Positions 50,650 through 58,185 of a DNA stretch of 64,000 bases are shown in pieces. The first letter of the stretch is position 1. The number at the start of each line of letters is the position of its first letter. Position numbers and translations under genes: made by a program. A model generated the notes under the pieces. The model was not told where the DNA came from, did no database searches, and worked only from the letters and a program-made list of their open reading frames with translations. The stretch is taken from assembly GCF_009754945.1 (NCBI RefSeq), contig NZ_WPIN01000006.1, positions 414,526 to 478,525 of the forward strand, in the 5' to 3' direction. The stretch is from Spirosoma arboris (GTDB lineage: Bacteria > Bacteroidota > Bacteroidia > Cytophagales > Spirosomataceae).

Positions 50650-51323
50650 GGCTGACTGAATTTATAGCCGATGCCATAGATGGACTGGACGTAGTCAGCG
50701 GCTCCTTTTTCCAGCAATTTCCGGCGTAGATTTTTGATGTGTGAATACACCATATCAAACGAATCGGCGGAGTCGATGTTGTCGCCCCAAAGGTGCTCGG
50801 CAATAGAGGCTTTCGTCAGCGCTACATCGACGTTGGACAGGAAATAAAGCAGCAAATCATACTCCTTTCGTGACAGCATTGTGAGCTGCCCATTCACAAA
50901 TACTTTGCGGGTTTGGGGCACCACAACGATTTCCTGAAAGCGAATTTCGGTATGTCCACCAAACTGCCGCCGACGCAGTAATGACTTCACGCGGGCATTC
51001 AGCTCTGACAAATGGAACGGCTTGGTGAGGTAATCATCGGAGCCAATTTCCAAGCCTTTTAGCTTATCTTCCAGCGCATTACGAGCCGAGATAATAATGA
51101 CTCCAGTCGTTGCAATGAGCCGTTTGAGCATCTCAATGATCTGAAAACCATTGCCATCGGGTAACGTGAGGTCGACGATAACGCAATCGTAGGTGTAGAG
51201 GTGGATTTTCTCTTCGGCATCCCGAAACGTAGCTGCCGTTTCGCAGATGTACCCATCCTTCACCATGTAGTCGGTGATGCTTTCCGCTAACCCCTGTTCA
51301 TCTTCTACGACTAGTACTTTCAT
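50646..51323 (-). CDS. OmpR-family response regulator
   Basis: A 225-residue regulator: receiver domain 1-115 with the phospho-acceptor Asp51 in VIVDLTLPDGNGF and Lys101 in DDYLTKPFHLSEL, then an OmpR winged-helix domain (about 125-222) with LSRKEYDLLLYFLSNVDVAL and the recognition segment VYSHIKNLRRKLLEK. First gene of the pair. It is a plausible regulator of the DUF2490 gene, whose promoter carries phased repeats, because the two units are adjacent (inference). Confidence 0.93.
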   Translation of the reverse strand: MKVLVVEDEQGLAESITDYMVKDGYICETAATFRDAEEKIHLYTYDCVIVDLTLPDGNGFQIIEMLKRLIATTGVIIISARNALEDKLKGLEIGSDDYLTKPFHLSELNARVKSLLRRRQFGGHTEIRFQEIVVVPQTRKVFVNGQLTMLSRKEYDLLLYFLSNVDVALTKASIAEHLWGDNIDSADSFDMVYSHIKNLRRKLLEKGAADYVQSIYGIGYKFSQP

Positions 51324-51393
51324 GACGTTGTCTACGCTAATAGAGCGCTAAAATAGGAGCCAATGTTGGAAAGATTCTGGAAGGTGAGCTAAA

Positions 51394-51486
51394 GTTATAA
51401 CGCAGAGATTCAGAGAAAAAGCAGAGATAAACAGAGGTTTTTTCTCTGCGTTTCTCCGTTTTTTCTCTGGATCTCTGCGTTATAAC
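51394..51486. repeat. CGCAGAGAT palindrome overlapping the TipAS gene stop
   Basis: GTTATAACGCAGAGATTCAG at 51394 pairs with the complementary stretch ending at 51486; the inside is a run of CAGAGA/TCTCTG blocks. The TipAS-MerR stop codon (51480-51482) is formed by the right arm. Similar CGCAGAG repeats occur in many bacterial genomes. Confidence 0.75.
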
Positions 51487-52247
51487 CTCGTATCTGCAAA
51501 GTATACTATTGCCTTACTCAAAAAGATCGCGTATTCAGGATTCTCCTGACCATTCTGGCTCGTAAAGCGCGGATCATTGATGTACAACTGAGCCAGCCCT
51601 TTATAGGCTTCTTTCATATTCTTTGCCTGACAAACCGATTCGCCCCAAAATCCACGAATGTTGGCGTAATGATGCGCAATCTCTTGCTGAACAACTGCAC
51701 TGGTCGGGTCTTGTTTGACCATACCTATCAGCGTTTTGGTAATAGCCTTCTGATCGGCTTTTAACTGCTCAAATCCCGTTTTCCCTCGTTGACGCAGGTT
51801 TTGCTCACTGGTTTCAACTTCTTCTGCCCCGTATTTGGCAACGGCTTCCTGTCGATACGTTTTCCCTTTTGGGAAGCCTTCGTATAACTCTTCGTTTGTT
51901 AACATGACTTGTTCTCCTTTTAAGGTTGAAATCGTTTTGTCAATCGTCGCCAACAGCGTTGAGAGTCGGTATTGTCGGGCCTGAAGTGCCAGTTTGTGGC
52001 TTTCCAGTGCCGTTATCATGTTGAAATCCGGGTCTTCCAAAATGTCGAGAATATCGCTTAATGAGAAATCAAGTTCTTTGTAAAAGAGAATCTGTTGCAA
52101 TCGAATCAGCTCGTTTTCTCCATACAACCGATACTTAGCCTCGGTACGGATCGATGGTTTTAACAAGCCCAACTGGTCGTAGTGATGCAGTGTGCGCACA
52201 CTAACACCCGCCAGTTTCGCCAGATTATTAACAGAATAATGCCTCAT
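51480..52247 (-). CDS. MerR-family regulator with TipAS drug-binding domain
   Basis: A 255-residue regulator from the ATG at 52247. Residues 1-70 form the MerR winged helix (RHYSVNNLAKLAGVSVRTLH, HYDQLGLLKPSIRTEAKYRL), 75-115 a dimerisation coiled coil, and about 120-255 a TipAS domain (YGAEEVETSEQNLRQRGK; IAHHYANIRGFWGESVCQAK). TipAS binds thiopeptide antibiotics in Streptomyces; relatives bind other ligands. The upstream in-frame extension to 52307 is unlikely. The last codons are in a repeat palindrome. Confidence 0.9.
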   Translation of the reverse strand: MRHYSVNNLAKLAGVSVRTLHHYDQLGLLKPSIRTEAKYRLYGENELIRLQQILFYKELDFSLSDILDILEDPDFNMITALESHKLALQARQYRLSTLLATIDKTISTLKGEQVMLTNEELYEGFPKGKTYRQEAVAKYGAEEVETSEQNLRQRGKTGFEQLKADQKAITKTLIGMVKQDPTSAVVQQEIAHHYANIRGFWGESVCQAKNMKEAYKGLAQLYINDPRFTSQNGQENPEYAIFLSKAIVYFADTRL

Positions 52248-52462
52248 ATAGACAACGTTGCCTGATTGACGAAACAAATATAGGCTATGACGTAAGGGGA
52301 GAGTCAAGCGAAAGTTGACATTTTTTTTAAGTCCTAATGTGATCTGCCTGGGTTTTTAGGCAGTTTATCCATCAGAATAGGCGCTTGGTCAAGTTAAGCT
52401 ATGAGCGGGGAAAGTGATACGTCATTTTTGTATCATCCTTCCATTCGAAAACTAAGCTGCTC

Positions 52463-52591
52463 ATGAAATTCAAACACTGTTTATTACTTAGTGTCATCCT
52501 CGCTTCCCTGCTTATTGGTACCCTGGTCACTTTCAGTAAGAAAGCGCCCAATGATCAGGCTATTGGCATGTCGAAAACACTTGATCAATAG
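52463..52591 (+). CDS. Possible 42-aa exported or membrane peptide
   Basis: ATG at 52463, stop at 52591. MKFKHCLLLSVILASLLIG is a signal/membrane segment followed by a short polar tail VTFSKKAPNDQAI. A CATTTTTG box about 35 nt before the ATG resembles a -7 element with one mismatch. It lies alone in the 303-bp gap 52308-52610. No family; may be real or a short remnant. Confidence 0.35.
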   Translation: MKFKHCLLLSVILASLLIGTLVTFSKKAPNDQAIGMSKTLDQ

Positions 52592-52610
52592 GACTGATGC
52601 GTTAACATGC

Positions 52611-53195
52611 TCATTTGTAGACTACTGATTTAGGAAGTCGATTGACAAGCCAGAGGAAAAACAGCGCATTGAATATTAATGTGAAAGGAATAACGGAGAT
52701 ATTCTTGAAAAACAGAATGATTGCCCATTCAGAGGATTTATTGGAAATAATCTGGCGCGCCTGTAGCGTAATGTATAGGCACGTCTCATACGCAATGTGG
52801 TTGATCAGCTTGTTGAATAACAGAGCGATAATCGAAAAAGCAACTAGATTAATCAGCAAACTAGGCCATTTGTCTTTCATTTTTTGGACAGCTAGTCGCC
52901 AGTTTTGTTTACGACTTTGCCTGTTTGTAACGAGTTGTACAAGACGAAGGACGCCAGTTTTAACATTGGTAAGCCCCAAGGCATAGACGAAGATCAATAC
53001 CCGAGCGGACTCAACGACTACTTCAAGCAATGTATTTGATAGCGGACTGATTGGCCCGAAGGCTCTCAATTGAATGGCACGCCCAAAGGCAGCAATTAAT
53101 CCTAAACCAAAGATGATCAAAAAATGATTTTTGATGAATCGGATGGTGTGAATGGTCCAGTCCAGTGATTTGAGCAATTTCAGGGATGTAGTCAT
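52611..53195 (-). CDS. Membrane protein, unknown function
   Basis: A 194-residue protein from the ATG at 53195 (MTTSLKLLKSLDWTIHT) with hydrophobic helices at about 25-40, 50-70, 105-130 and 155-185. No motif recognised. A start at 53231 is possible. Weakly Lys/Arg rich on cytoplasmic loops. Confidence 0.6.
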   Translation of the reverse strand: MTTSLKLLKSLDWTIHTIRFIKNHFLIIFGLGLIAAFGRAIQLRAFGPISPLSNTLLEVVVESARVLIFVYALGLTNVKTGVLRLVQLVTNRQSRKQNWRLAVQKMKDKWPSLLINLVAFSIIALLFNKLINHIAYETCLYITLQARQIISNKSSEWAIILFFKNISVIPFTLIFNALFFLWLVNRLPKSVVYK

Positions 53196-53284
53196 GGCAA
53201 GGAGTTGATTTAGGGGAACTCGTTTGCTCAAATCTATTGCATTTTGGATTGACTGTCAATGAGTTGATGGTAGTTTTTGCGCAA

Positions 53285-53310
53285 TAAAAAAGCACGGGCA
53301 AATGCCCGCG
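53285..53310 (-). terminator. Intrinsic terminator after the OsmC gene
   Basis: On the minus strand CGCGGGCA pairs with TGCCCGTG and is followed by TTTTTT, a textbook intrinsic terminator, 27 nt after the OsmC stop. Confidence 0.85.
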
Positions 53311-53336
53311 CCAGTATCTAGAATTAGTAAGATTGC

Positions 53337-53753
53337 CTAAACTAAGGTCGCATCAACGCTGATGGTCGTATTGAATAGCTTTGAGATAGGGCAATTGTGT
53401 TCGGCATGATTAACCAGTTCGTCGAACTTGGTTTTATCTAAACCGGGTACGCTAGCCGTAAGAGTCAACTTCGAACTGGTGATGCCAGCGTCTTCAAGCG
53501 TAATGGTGCATTTTACATCGAGCGAATCAGCCGCGAAGCCCGCTCCCTGAATGTTAAACGCTAACTGCATAGCAAAGCAACCTGCATGTGCAGCCGCTAT
53601 TAGTTCTTCTGGATTGGTGCCGACACCATCGGCGAAACGGGTGTTGAACGAATATTGCGTTTGATTAAGAATGGTGCTGGCCGTTGTCAGAGATCCTTTA
53701 CCATCCTTACCTGTTCCGGCCCAATGTGCTGATGCATTCCGTGTAATTTTCAT
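53337..53753 (-). CDS. OsmC-family organic hydroperoxide reductase
   Basis: A 138-residue OsmC/Ohr protein from the ATG at 53753. Both catalytic Cys sites are present: GCFAMQLAF and HAEHNCPIS, with Glu in NPEELIAAAHAG. The N-terminus MKITRNASAHWAGTGKDG is typical. It reduces organic peroxides with thiol cofactors. A TACTTTTG box (53797-53804, minus) precedes it. Divergent from the Crp/Fnr-like gene at 53881, which may regulate it. Confidence 0.9.
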   Translation of the reverse strand: MKITRNASAHWAGTGKDGKGSLTTASTILNQTQYSFNTRFADGVGTNPEELIAAAHAGCFAMQLAFNIQGAGFAADSLDVKCTITLEDAGITSSKLTLTASVPGLDKTKFDELVNHAEHNCPISKLFNTTISVDATLV

Positions 53754-53796
53754 GTTTGTATGATTTAGATTTGTTAGCGATTTGTTTTTGATAGGA

Positions 53797-53804
53797 CAAA
53801 AGTA
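53797..53804 (-). promoter_or_regulatory. -7 box TACTTTTG of the OsmC gene
   Basis: Minus-strand TACTTTTG matches TAnnTTTG and lies 44 nt before the OsmC ATG (53753), a normal distance. Confidence 0.5.
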
Positions 53805-53880
53805 GACGAGCGATAGCTGCCTATTTTTCACCTATGTTAAAAAGCGATAGAACGCGGATTTTTATGATGATTATGATTTT

Positions 53881-54474
53881 ATGATTTCTGCCTCACACGA
53901 GATATTGTACCAACACTTACAACAGTTTGCCCAACTTCCTGAAGCCGATATGCAACTGGCTAACGAATTCTGGCATGTTAGAAAAATGCCTAAACATGAC
54001 TACTTCAATTTCCAGAATTCGGTTTGTCGGCAGGTGGGCTTTGTACTGAAAGGATTGTTTCGAGTGTACTACATTGACCCTAAAACTGAGCTGGAACACA
54101 ATCTCTATTTCATTCCCGAGCACATGTTTCTGACGTCGCTAAAAGGATTGCTGACTAAAACAGCCTGCCCGTACCTGATTGAAGCGCTGGAAGACGCGGA
54201 ATTGTTAGTGATTGACCGGGAGGATTTGCAACGGCTTTACCCAAGATCGCACAGTTGGGAACGCTTCGGGAGGATATTGGCCGAGCAGTATTTTCTGTTC
54301 AATCAAATGCGATCCGAAAGTTTACTGACGCAAACCGCTGAGGAACGTTATGTCGATTTAATCGAAAGTCAGCCGGATATTCTGAATCGCGTATCGTTGG
54401 GTCACATTTCGTCTTATCTAGGTATCAAAGGCCCATCCCTAAGCCGAATCCGGGCGCAGGTGGCGCGTAAATGA
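53881..54474 (+). CDS. Crp/Fnr-family transcriptional regulator
   Basis: A 197-residue regulator of the same compact type as those at 3975 and 28571. The cyclic-nucleotide-binding fold is about 20-125 (KHDYFNFQNSVCRQVGFVLK, EHMFLTSLKGLLTKTACPYL), the HTH is about 170-195 (GHISSYLGIKGPSLSRIRAQ). Divergent from OsmC with a 127-bp shared upstream region, suggesting regulation of peroxide defence; ligand unknown. Confidence 0.88.
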   Translation: MISASHEILYQHLQQFAQLPEADMQLANEFWHVRKMPKHDYFNFQNSVCRQVGFVLKGLFRVYYIDPKTELEHNLYFIPEHMFLTSLKGLLTKTACPYLIEALEDAELLVIDREDLQRLYPRSHSWERFGRILAEQYFLFNQMRSESLLTQTAEERYVDLIESQPDILNRVSLGHISSYLGIKGPSLSRIRAQVARK

Positions 54475-54497
54475 TGATTTTAGACGAAATGAGGGAA

Positions 54498-54643
54498 TTA
54501 TTAGCCCACTGCTTTAGGGTATAAATAATGGCAAATGTATTGTCGAACCGTTTTAACGGTTTTAGGCCATTAAACCGTTAAAACGGTTGGTCAAAATTGG
54601 TTGAAATTCTGCCAGGACCCACAGCTAAAGCGGTGGGCTAATA
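54498..54643. repeat. Nested hairpin (TTAGCCCAC and AACCGTTTTAACGGTT)
   Basis: Outer arms TATTAGCCCACTGCTTTAGG (from 54498) and the complement ACCCACAGCTAAAGCGGTGG...TAATA (54617-54643) enclose an inner long palindrome at 54546-54588 with the AACCGTTTTAACGG core. The outer arm and the neighbouring AAATTCTGCCAG are shared with 18190-18294. The stop codon of the convergent gene (54638-54640) is formed by the right arm. Confidence 0.8.
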
Positions 54644-54958
54644 CCCTTCGTCCGTAACTAGATAATAGCTTTTCGGATAAGTCGACTGATCTTCGTTTTG
54701 TATCGTAACCGTCAGGAATTCAACGTGGGTGTAGGGGCTGAATAAGACGATTACACTATCGATAATGGATTGGTCTTGCGATAACGTCTGGGTTTTGATG
54801 AACTCAAGCGCTTCATCCTGCGAGTCGAAACTACCGAGCAAATCGCCTAAGTCGAGTGTGGGTTCCTGATCGGGGAGTTCTCCCGTTGTGTTGGAGATGG
54901 GGGAATCGGCTGGTGCATCGGATTCGTTGATGGGGGCCGTATACAGTTCGATAGTCAT
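54638..54958 (-). CDS. Small acidic hypothetical protein
   Basis: A 106-residue acidic protein (MTIELYTAPINESDAPADSP); the second half HVEFLTVTIQNEDQSTYPKS could be a beta-sheet. No family recognised. Its C-terminus YYLVTDEGY reads into a repeat hairpin, which supplies the stop, so an original C-terminus may have been replaced. Confidence 0.55.
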   Translation of the reverse strand: MTIELYTAPINESDAPADSPISNTTGELPDQEPTLDLGDLLGSFDSQDEALEFIKTQTLSQDQSIIDSVIVLFSPYTHVEFLTVTIQNEDQSTYPKSYYLVTDEGY

Positions 54959-54999
54959 TCGAATAAAATGTAGTGTATAAACGGTTAACTAATTTCGGC

Positions 55000-55443
55000 T
55001 CATTTTGATCGAACATATTCCCATTCCCACACGTCGCCATCTTCCTCATCCCAAATGACTCCGAGATTTACAAAGCCATTTTTCTGGAGAATACGTGTCG
55101 AATAACTTTCCTCGGGTAATGTTCGGGCCGTAACTGTAACGGCAGAATCAGTCTTGAGGGCAAGCTGTACCAGTTGGGCACACATTTCGGCGCCAACGCC
55201 TTGATGCTGATAGTCTGGGAAGGTGCCATACGCAATCTCCACCCGACCGTTTTTAGGCTTTCCCTTGAACGCACAGCTTCCTACTAAATGACCATCGAGC
55301 TGAGCATAGTAGCCAATCCAGGGTGGATTGTAGCCTATTTTATTGAAAAAATCAATCGTCATCGCAAGACTTGGCTCGCAATCGAGATGATTGAGAAATT
55401 GCGTGTTTTCGGAAATGGTTGGGAGGATGGGGAGGAGGAGCAT
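55000..55443 (-). CDS. GNAT N-acetyltransferase
   Basis: A 147-residue GNAT enzyme: IGYYAQLDGHLVGSCAFKG, VEIAYGTFPDYQHQGVGAEM (motif A QHQGVGA), and STRILQKNGFVNLGV (motif B). Resembles RimJ/RimL-like acetyltransferases; substrate unknown. Confidence 0.85.
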   Translation of the reverse strand: MLLLPILPTISENTQFLNHLDCEPSLAMTIDFFNKIGYNPPWIGYYAQLDGHLVGSCAFKGKPKNGRVEIAYGTFPDYQHQGVGAEMCAQLVQLALKTDSAVTVTARTLPEESYSTRILQKNGFVNLGVIWDEEDGDVWEWEYVRSK

Positions 55444-55464
55444 GGTGAACCTTTGCGGAAATGA

Positions 55465-56325
55465 TTATTGATCTTCGAGTTGATGTTGGACAGAGCGTAC
55501 AAAATCAATCGAAACATCATTATAATCCGCGATCTCTTCAATAGATAACTTTCTCCAAACGAGCGCTTTTTTTATTGCTTCAATTTTAACGGCCTCAATC
55601 TTTCTCTTTTCATCATTCACCGCTTCCGCATTAATGGCTGTAATTCGGGCAAACTGAAATCGCTCTTCAGGAGACATTTTTCGAGTGTCTAGTTCATCGA
55701 TCGCTTTCTTCAGCCATTCTTCATTCCAAAAAGCTGGATACTGTGTTGGTTCTGTCACTGTATGCAAAGTCTTCATGGTGAAAATCAATTTTTCTAAATC
55801 GGTTTGGATAGCAGCGGCCTCTCTGTCAAATTTAGCTAATTCTATGATGATAAACGACATCTGACTGTCAACCAGCTCGCCAAATTCGCTTCGCAGATTC
55901 GCTACAGTATGGTAACTCATTGTTGGCAAAATACTCTTTTCCAGAATGGCGATGCAATATATTTTAGGCAGATTTGAGTAATCGAATTGGCCACGTTCGA
56001 CAAGTGTGTTGAACTTATGAAATGTGTAAAATTTCATGCGTTGAATGAAATTAGGTGAATGGGCTAACTGCATTTCAACGATAAACTGGTTTCCTTTCTC
56101 GTCAGTACAAGCTAAATCGTAAATGCCACTTCGGCTATCTATTGTTAAAGCTTCAAAAGCATTCTTTTCAAATTGTATATCTCGAATAGGAATAACTGAT
56201 TTTGTAAGCGCCTCTAATGATGTGCGTAAAAAAAGCGTATTGCTTTCGTTTCCAAAAGTAGCCTTAAAACCATAGTCTGATATAATAGGAATAAAACGAT
56301 GCTCATTAGTTTCCAATGCTTCCAT
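55465..56325 (-). CDS. Rpn-family PD-(D/E)XK nuclease (putative recombination-promoting nuclease)
   Basis: A 286-residue protein of the Rpn/PDDEXK_2 type. Asp70 in RSGIYDLAC and Glu84-x-Gln86 in FIVEMQLA give the D...ExQ nuclease site, about 14 residues apart as usual. N-terminal RFIPIISDYGFKATFG is the family signature, and the C-terminal end SIEEIADYNDVSIDFVRSVQ is an HTH-like helix pair. Rpn proteins cut DNA and promote RecA-independent recombination; many act as phage-defence or mobile-element genes. Catalytic residues are intact. Confidence 0.88.
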   Translation of the reverse strand: MEALETNEHRFIPIISDYGFKATFGNESNTLFLRTSLEALTKSVIPIRDIQFEKNAFEALTIDSRSGIYDLACTDEKGNQFIVEMQLAHSPNFIQRMKFYTFHKFNTLVERGQFDYSNLPKIYCIAILEKSILPTMSYHTVANLRSEFGELVDSQMSFIIIELAKFDREAAAIQTDLEKLIFTMKTLHTVTEPTQYPAFWNEEWLKKAIDELDTRKMSPEERFQFARITAINAEAVNDEKRKIEAVKIEAIKKALVWRKLSIEEIADYNDVSIDFVRSVQHQLEDQ

Positions 56326-56423
56326 GACTCAAGATTAGCTATAATAGCTAAATTAGAGAAGTTTTGGTATTCATTATTTTTATTAATGTGACAATCGTGG
56401 GTCTTATAATTTGATTGTTAAAT

Positions 56424-56514
56424 TAAGGGCCTTTGTATTGGCATCTATTTCAAATGGATTTTCTTATTCCATAATCCGCCCAATCACCCCCAATTCTTTC
56501 TGCCAAAGGCCCTT
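56424..56514 (+). other. Inverted repeat in the efflux operon leader
   Basis: AAGGGCCTTTG (56424-56434) and CAAAGGCCCTT (56504-56514) are perfect reverse complements 69 nt apart. They lie in the 272-bp gap before the tolC-like gene and could be an operator or a long-range RNA hairpin. Confidence 0.35.
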
Positions 56515-56597
56515 TTTCCCAAATGTTTCCAAATTTGAGATCGTGTTTTGTAGACACTTGATCGTACCGGCGCCTAAGGTCGGTCAGGTTGTTGTGA

Positions 56598-58037
56598 ATG
56601 AAACATGCTCTTTTTCATTGCTCTCCACAGCGATTCTCCGGCCGTCTCGCGTATCGAAATCACACAAGTTGGCTTCTGATGCTGGGTACAAGCCTGCTGA
56701 CGTTCCAGGCATCGGGGCAATCGCTTACACTAAATCAGGTAGTCGAGCAGTCGGTTCGACAATATCCATTCCTGAAATCCAAACAGGCTGAGGTTAGTAG
56801 CGCCGAACGGCGGTTACAGGCCAGCCGGACGGAGTTGTTGCCAACCATGATCCTTCAGGATCAGTACAACTATGCCACGAGCAACAGCCTGAATAACTCG
56901 TTCTTCCCGAACGAAGGAACGAACATCTCGACATCAGGTGGCGTTCGGGCTACTGCGATTTCGCAGGGTAGTTTTGGTAGTTATACCAGCGCGTCTATCG
57001 AGTGGCGGGCCATTACGTTTGGACGTATTAAAGCGAATGTGGGGGTAGCTAAAGCCGACCTTCAGCGGAGTCAGGTTGATTATGAAAACGAGATTTTTCA
57101 GCACCAAGTCCGGACAGTTGATGCCTATCTACTATTACTGATCAATCAGAAACTGGTGCAGATTCAACGCACGAATCTGGATCGGGCGCAGACTTTCAAA
57201 CGGGTGGTTGATGCGGGTGTCCGGTCGGGGATGCGGGCGGGTGTCGATAGTTCGCTGGCCACTGCCGAAGCCGTTCGTGCCCGACTGCTTTTATTGGGCA
57301 GCCAGCAGCAGGAACAGGTACAACGATTGCGCCTTTCTGAATTGGCCGGTCAATTGCAGAACGATATGCGGGTAGACAGTATGAGTTTCTACTCAACGCT
57401 TCCGAATGGGGTTTTTCTGTCCGATTCGCTTTCTCCCAAAAATCCAACCTTACGGTTATTTGAATCCCAGATAAATCTGTCGGCAGCTCGTAGTCTGGCT
57501 ACCCAGCGCTCCGGGATGCCGGTTATTTCGTTCGTTGGCGTGGGTAACGCGCGGGGCTCCGGCTTCTCTAATCAACAAGGCGATGTTTTTCAGTCGAATC
57601 AGTTGAATGGGCTTGGTTATCAGGTGGGTAACTACCTCGTTGGCGTTTTGGCTCGCTGGAATCTGACTAACACATTACGGTCCCGGCACGATTATCAGGC
57701 CGACCAATTTCTGGTAGAACGGTCCCGGCAGTTATTTAACACGCAGCGGCTGCAAATTACTCGTCAGTATCAAGAAGCAGAAACCCAATATCAGGTTGCG
57801 CTGGAACAAGCCCGACAGGCGCCCATTCAGTTACAGGCCGCTCGGCAAGCGTACAATCAGGCAAAATCACGCTACGAAAGTGGTTTGACAGATTTGCCAA
57901 CCTTGCTGCAAAGTGTACTCACGCTCAACCGGGCAGAGGTCGATGGCTACGTGGCTGTTAGTAACGTATGGCGTTTCCTACTCCTGAAAGCAGCCGCTGA
58001 TGGAGACTTGTCGCTGTTTATGAATCAAGTTAAATAA
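56598..58037 (+). CDS. TolC-family outer-membrane efflux channel
   Basis: A 479-residue protein from the ATG at 56598. N-terminal 40 residues end in ASGQSLTLNQVVEQ, where the mature OEP domain begins; the signal sequence is WLLMLGTSLLTFQASGQ. Two OEP repeats with long coiled-coil helices (SRQLFNTQRLQITRQYQEAE, VALEQARQAPIQLQAARQAY) and a barrel strand (FGSYTSASIEWRAITFGRIK). It forms the outer channel of the tripartite pump with the RND and adaptor genes downstream. Confidence 0.9.
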   Translation: MKHALFHCSPQRFSGRLAYRNHTSWLLMLGTSLLTFQASGQSLTLNQVVEQSVRQYPFLKSKQAEVSSAERRLQASRTELLPTMILQDQYNYATSNSLNNSFFPNEGTNISTSGGVRATAISQGSFGSYTSASIEWRAITFGRIKANVGVAKADLQRSQVDYENEIFQHQVRTVDAYLLLLINQKLVQIQRTNLDRAQTFKRVVDAGVRSGMRAGVDSSLATAEAVRARLLLLGSQQQEQVQRLRLSELAGQLQNDMRVDSMSFYSTLPNGVFLSDSLSPKNPTLRLFESQINLSAARSLATQRSGMPVISFVGVGNARGSGFSNQQGDVFQSNQLNGLGYQVGNYLVGVLARWNLTNTLRSRHDYQADQFLVERSRQLFNTQRLQITRQYQEAETQYQVALEQARQAPIQLQAARQAYNQAKSRYESGLTDLPTLLQSVLTLNRAEVDGYVAVSNVWRFLLLKAAADGDLSLFMNQVK

Positions 58038-58052
58038 TGTCTGTATGTGTTT

Positions 58053-58165
58053 GGTGACGTCAGGTTCTTAAACCTGACGAGGGCGGTTTCTCAAAACCGT
58101 CTAAGTAAAATATACAAACGGTTTTGAGAAACCTCACTATGTCGGGTTTAAGAACCCGACACCAC
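58053..58165. repeat. Long hairpin between tolC-like and RND genes
   Basis: Arms 58053-58099 and 58117-58165 pair over about 46 nt with some mismatches (GTCAGGTTCTTAAACCTGAC outer, GGTTTCTCAAAACCGT inner). Each outer arm itself is palindromic. A related half-copy lies at 62697-62763 just after the adaptor gene, so the repeat brackets the RND and adaptor genes. Confidence 0.8.
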
Positions 58166-58185
58166 ATATGAAACACTAAAAAACT

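Noticed and set aside
56411..56791. 126-codon plus-strand ORF overlapping the start of the tolC-like gene
   Set aside because: It lies in another frame over the TolC signal peptide and has no recognisable motif.
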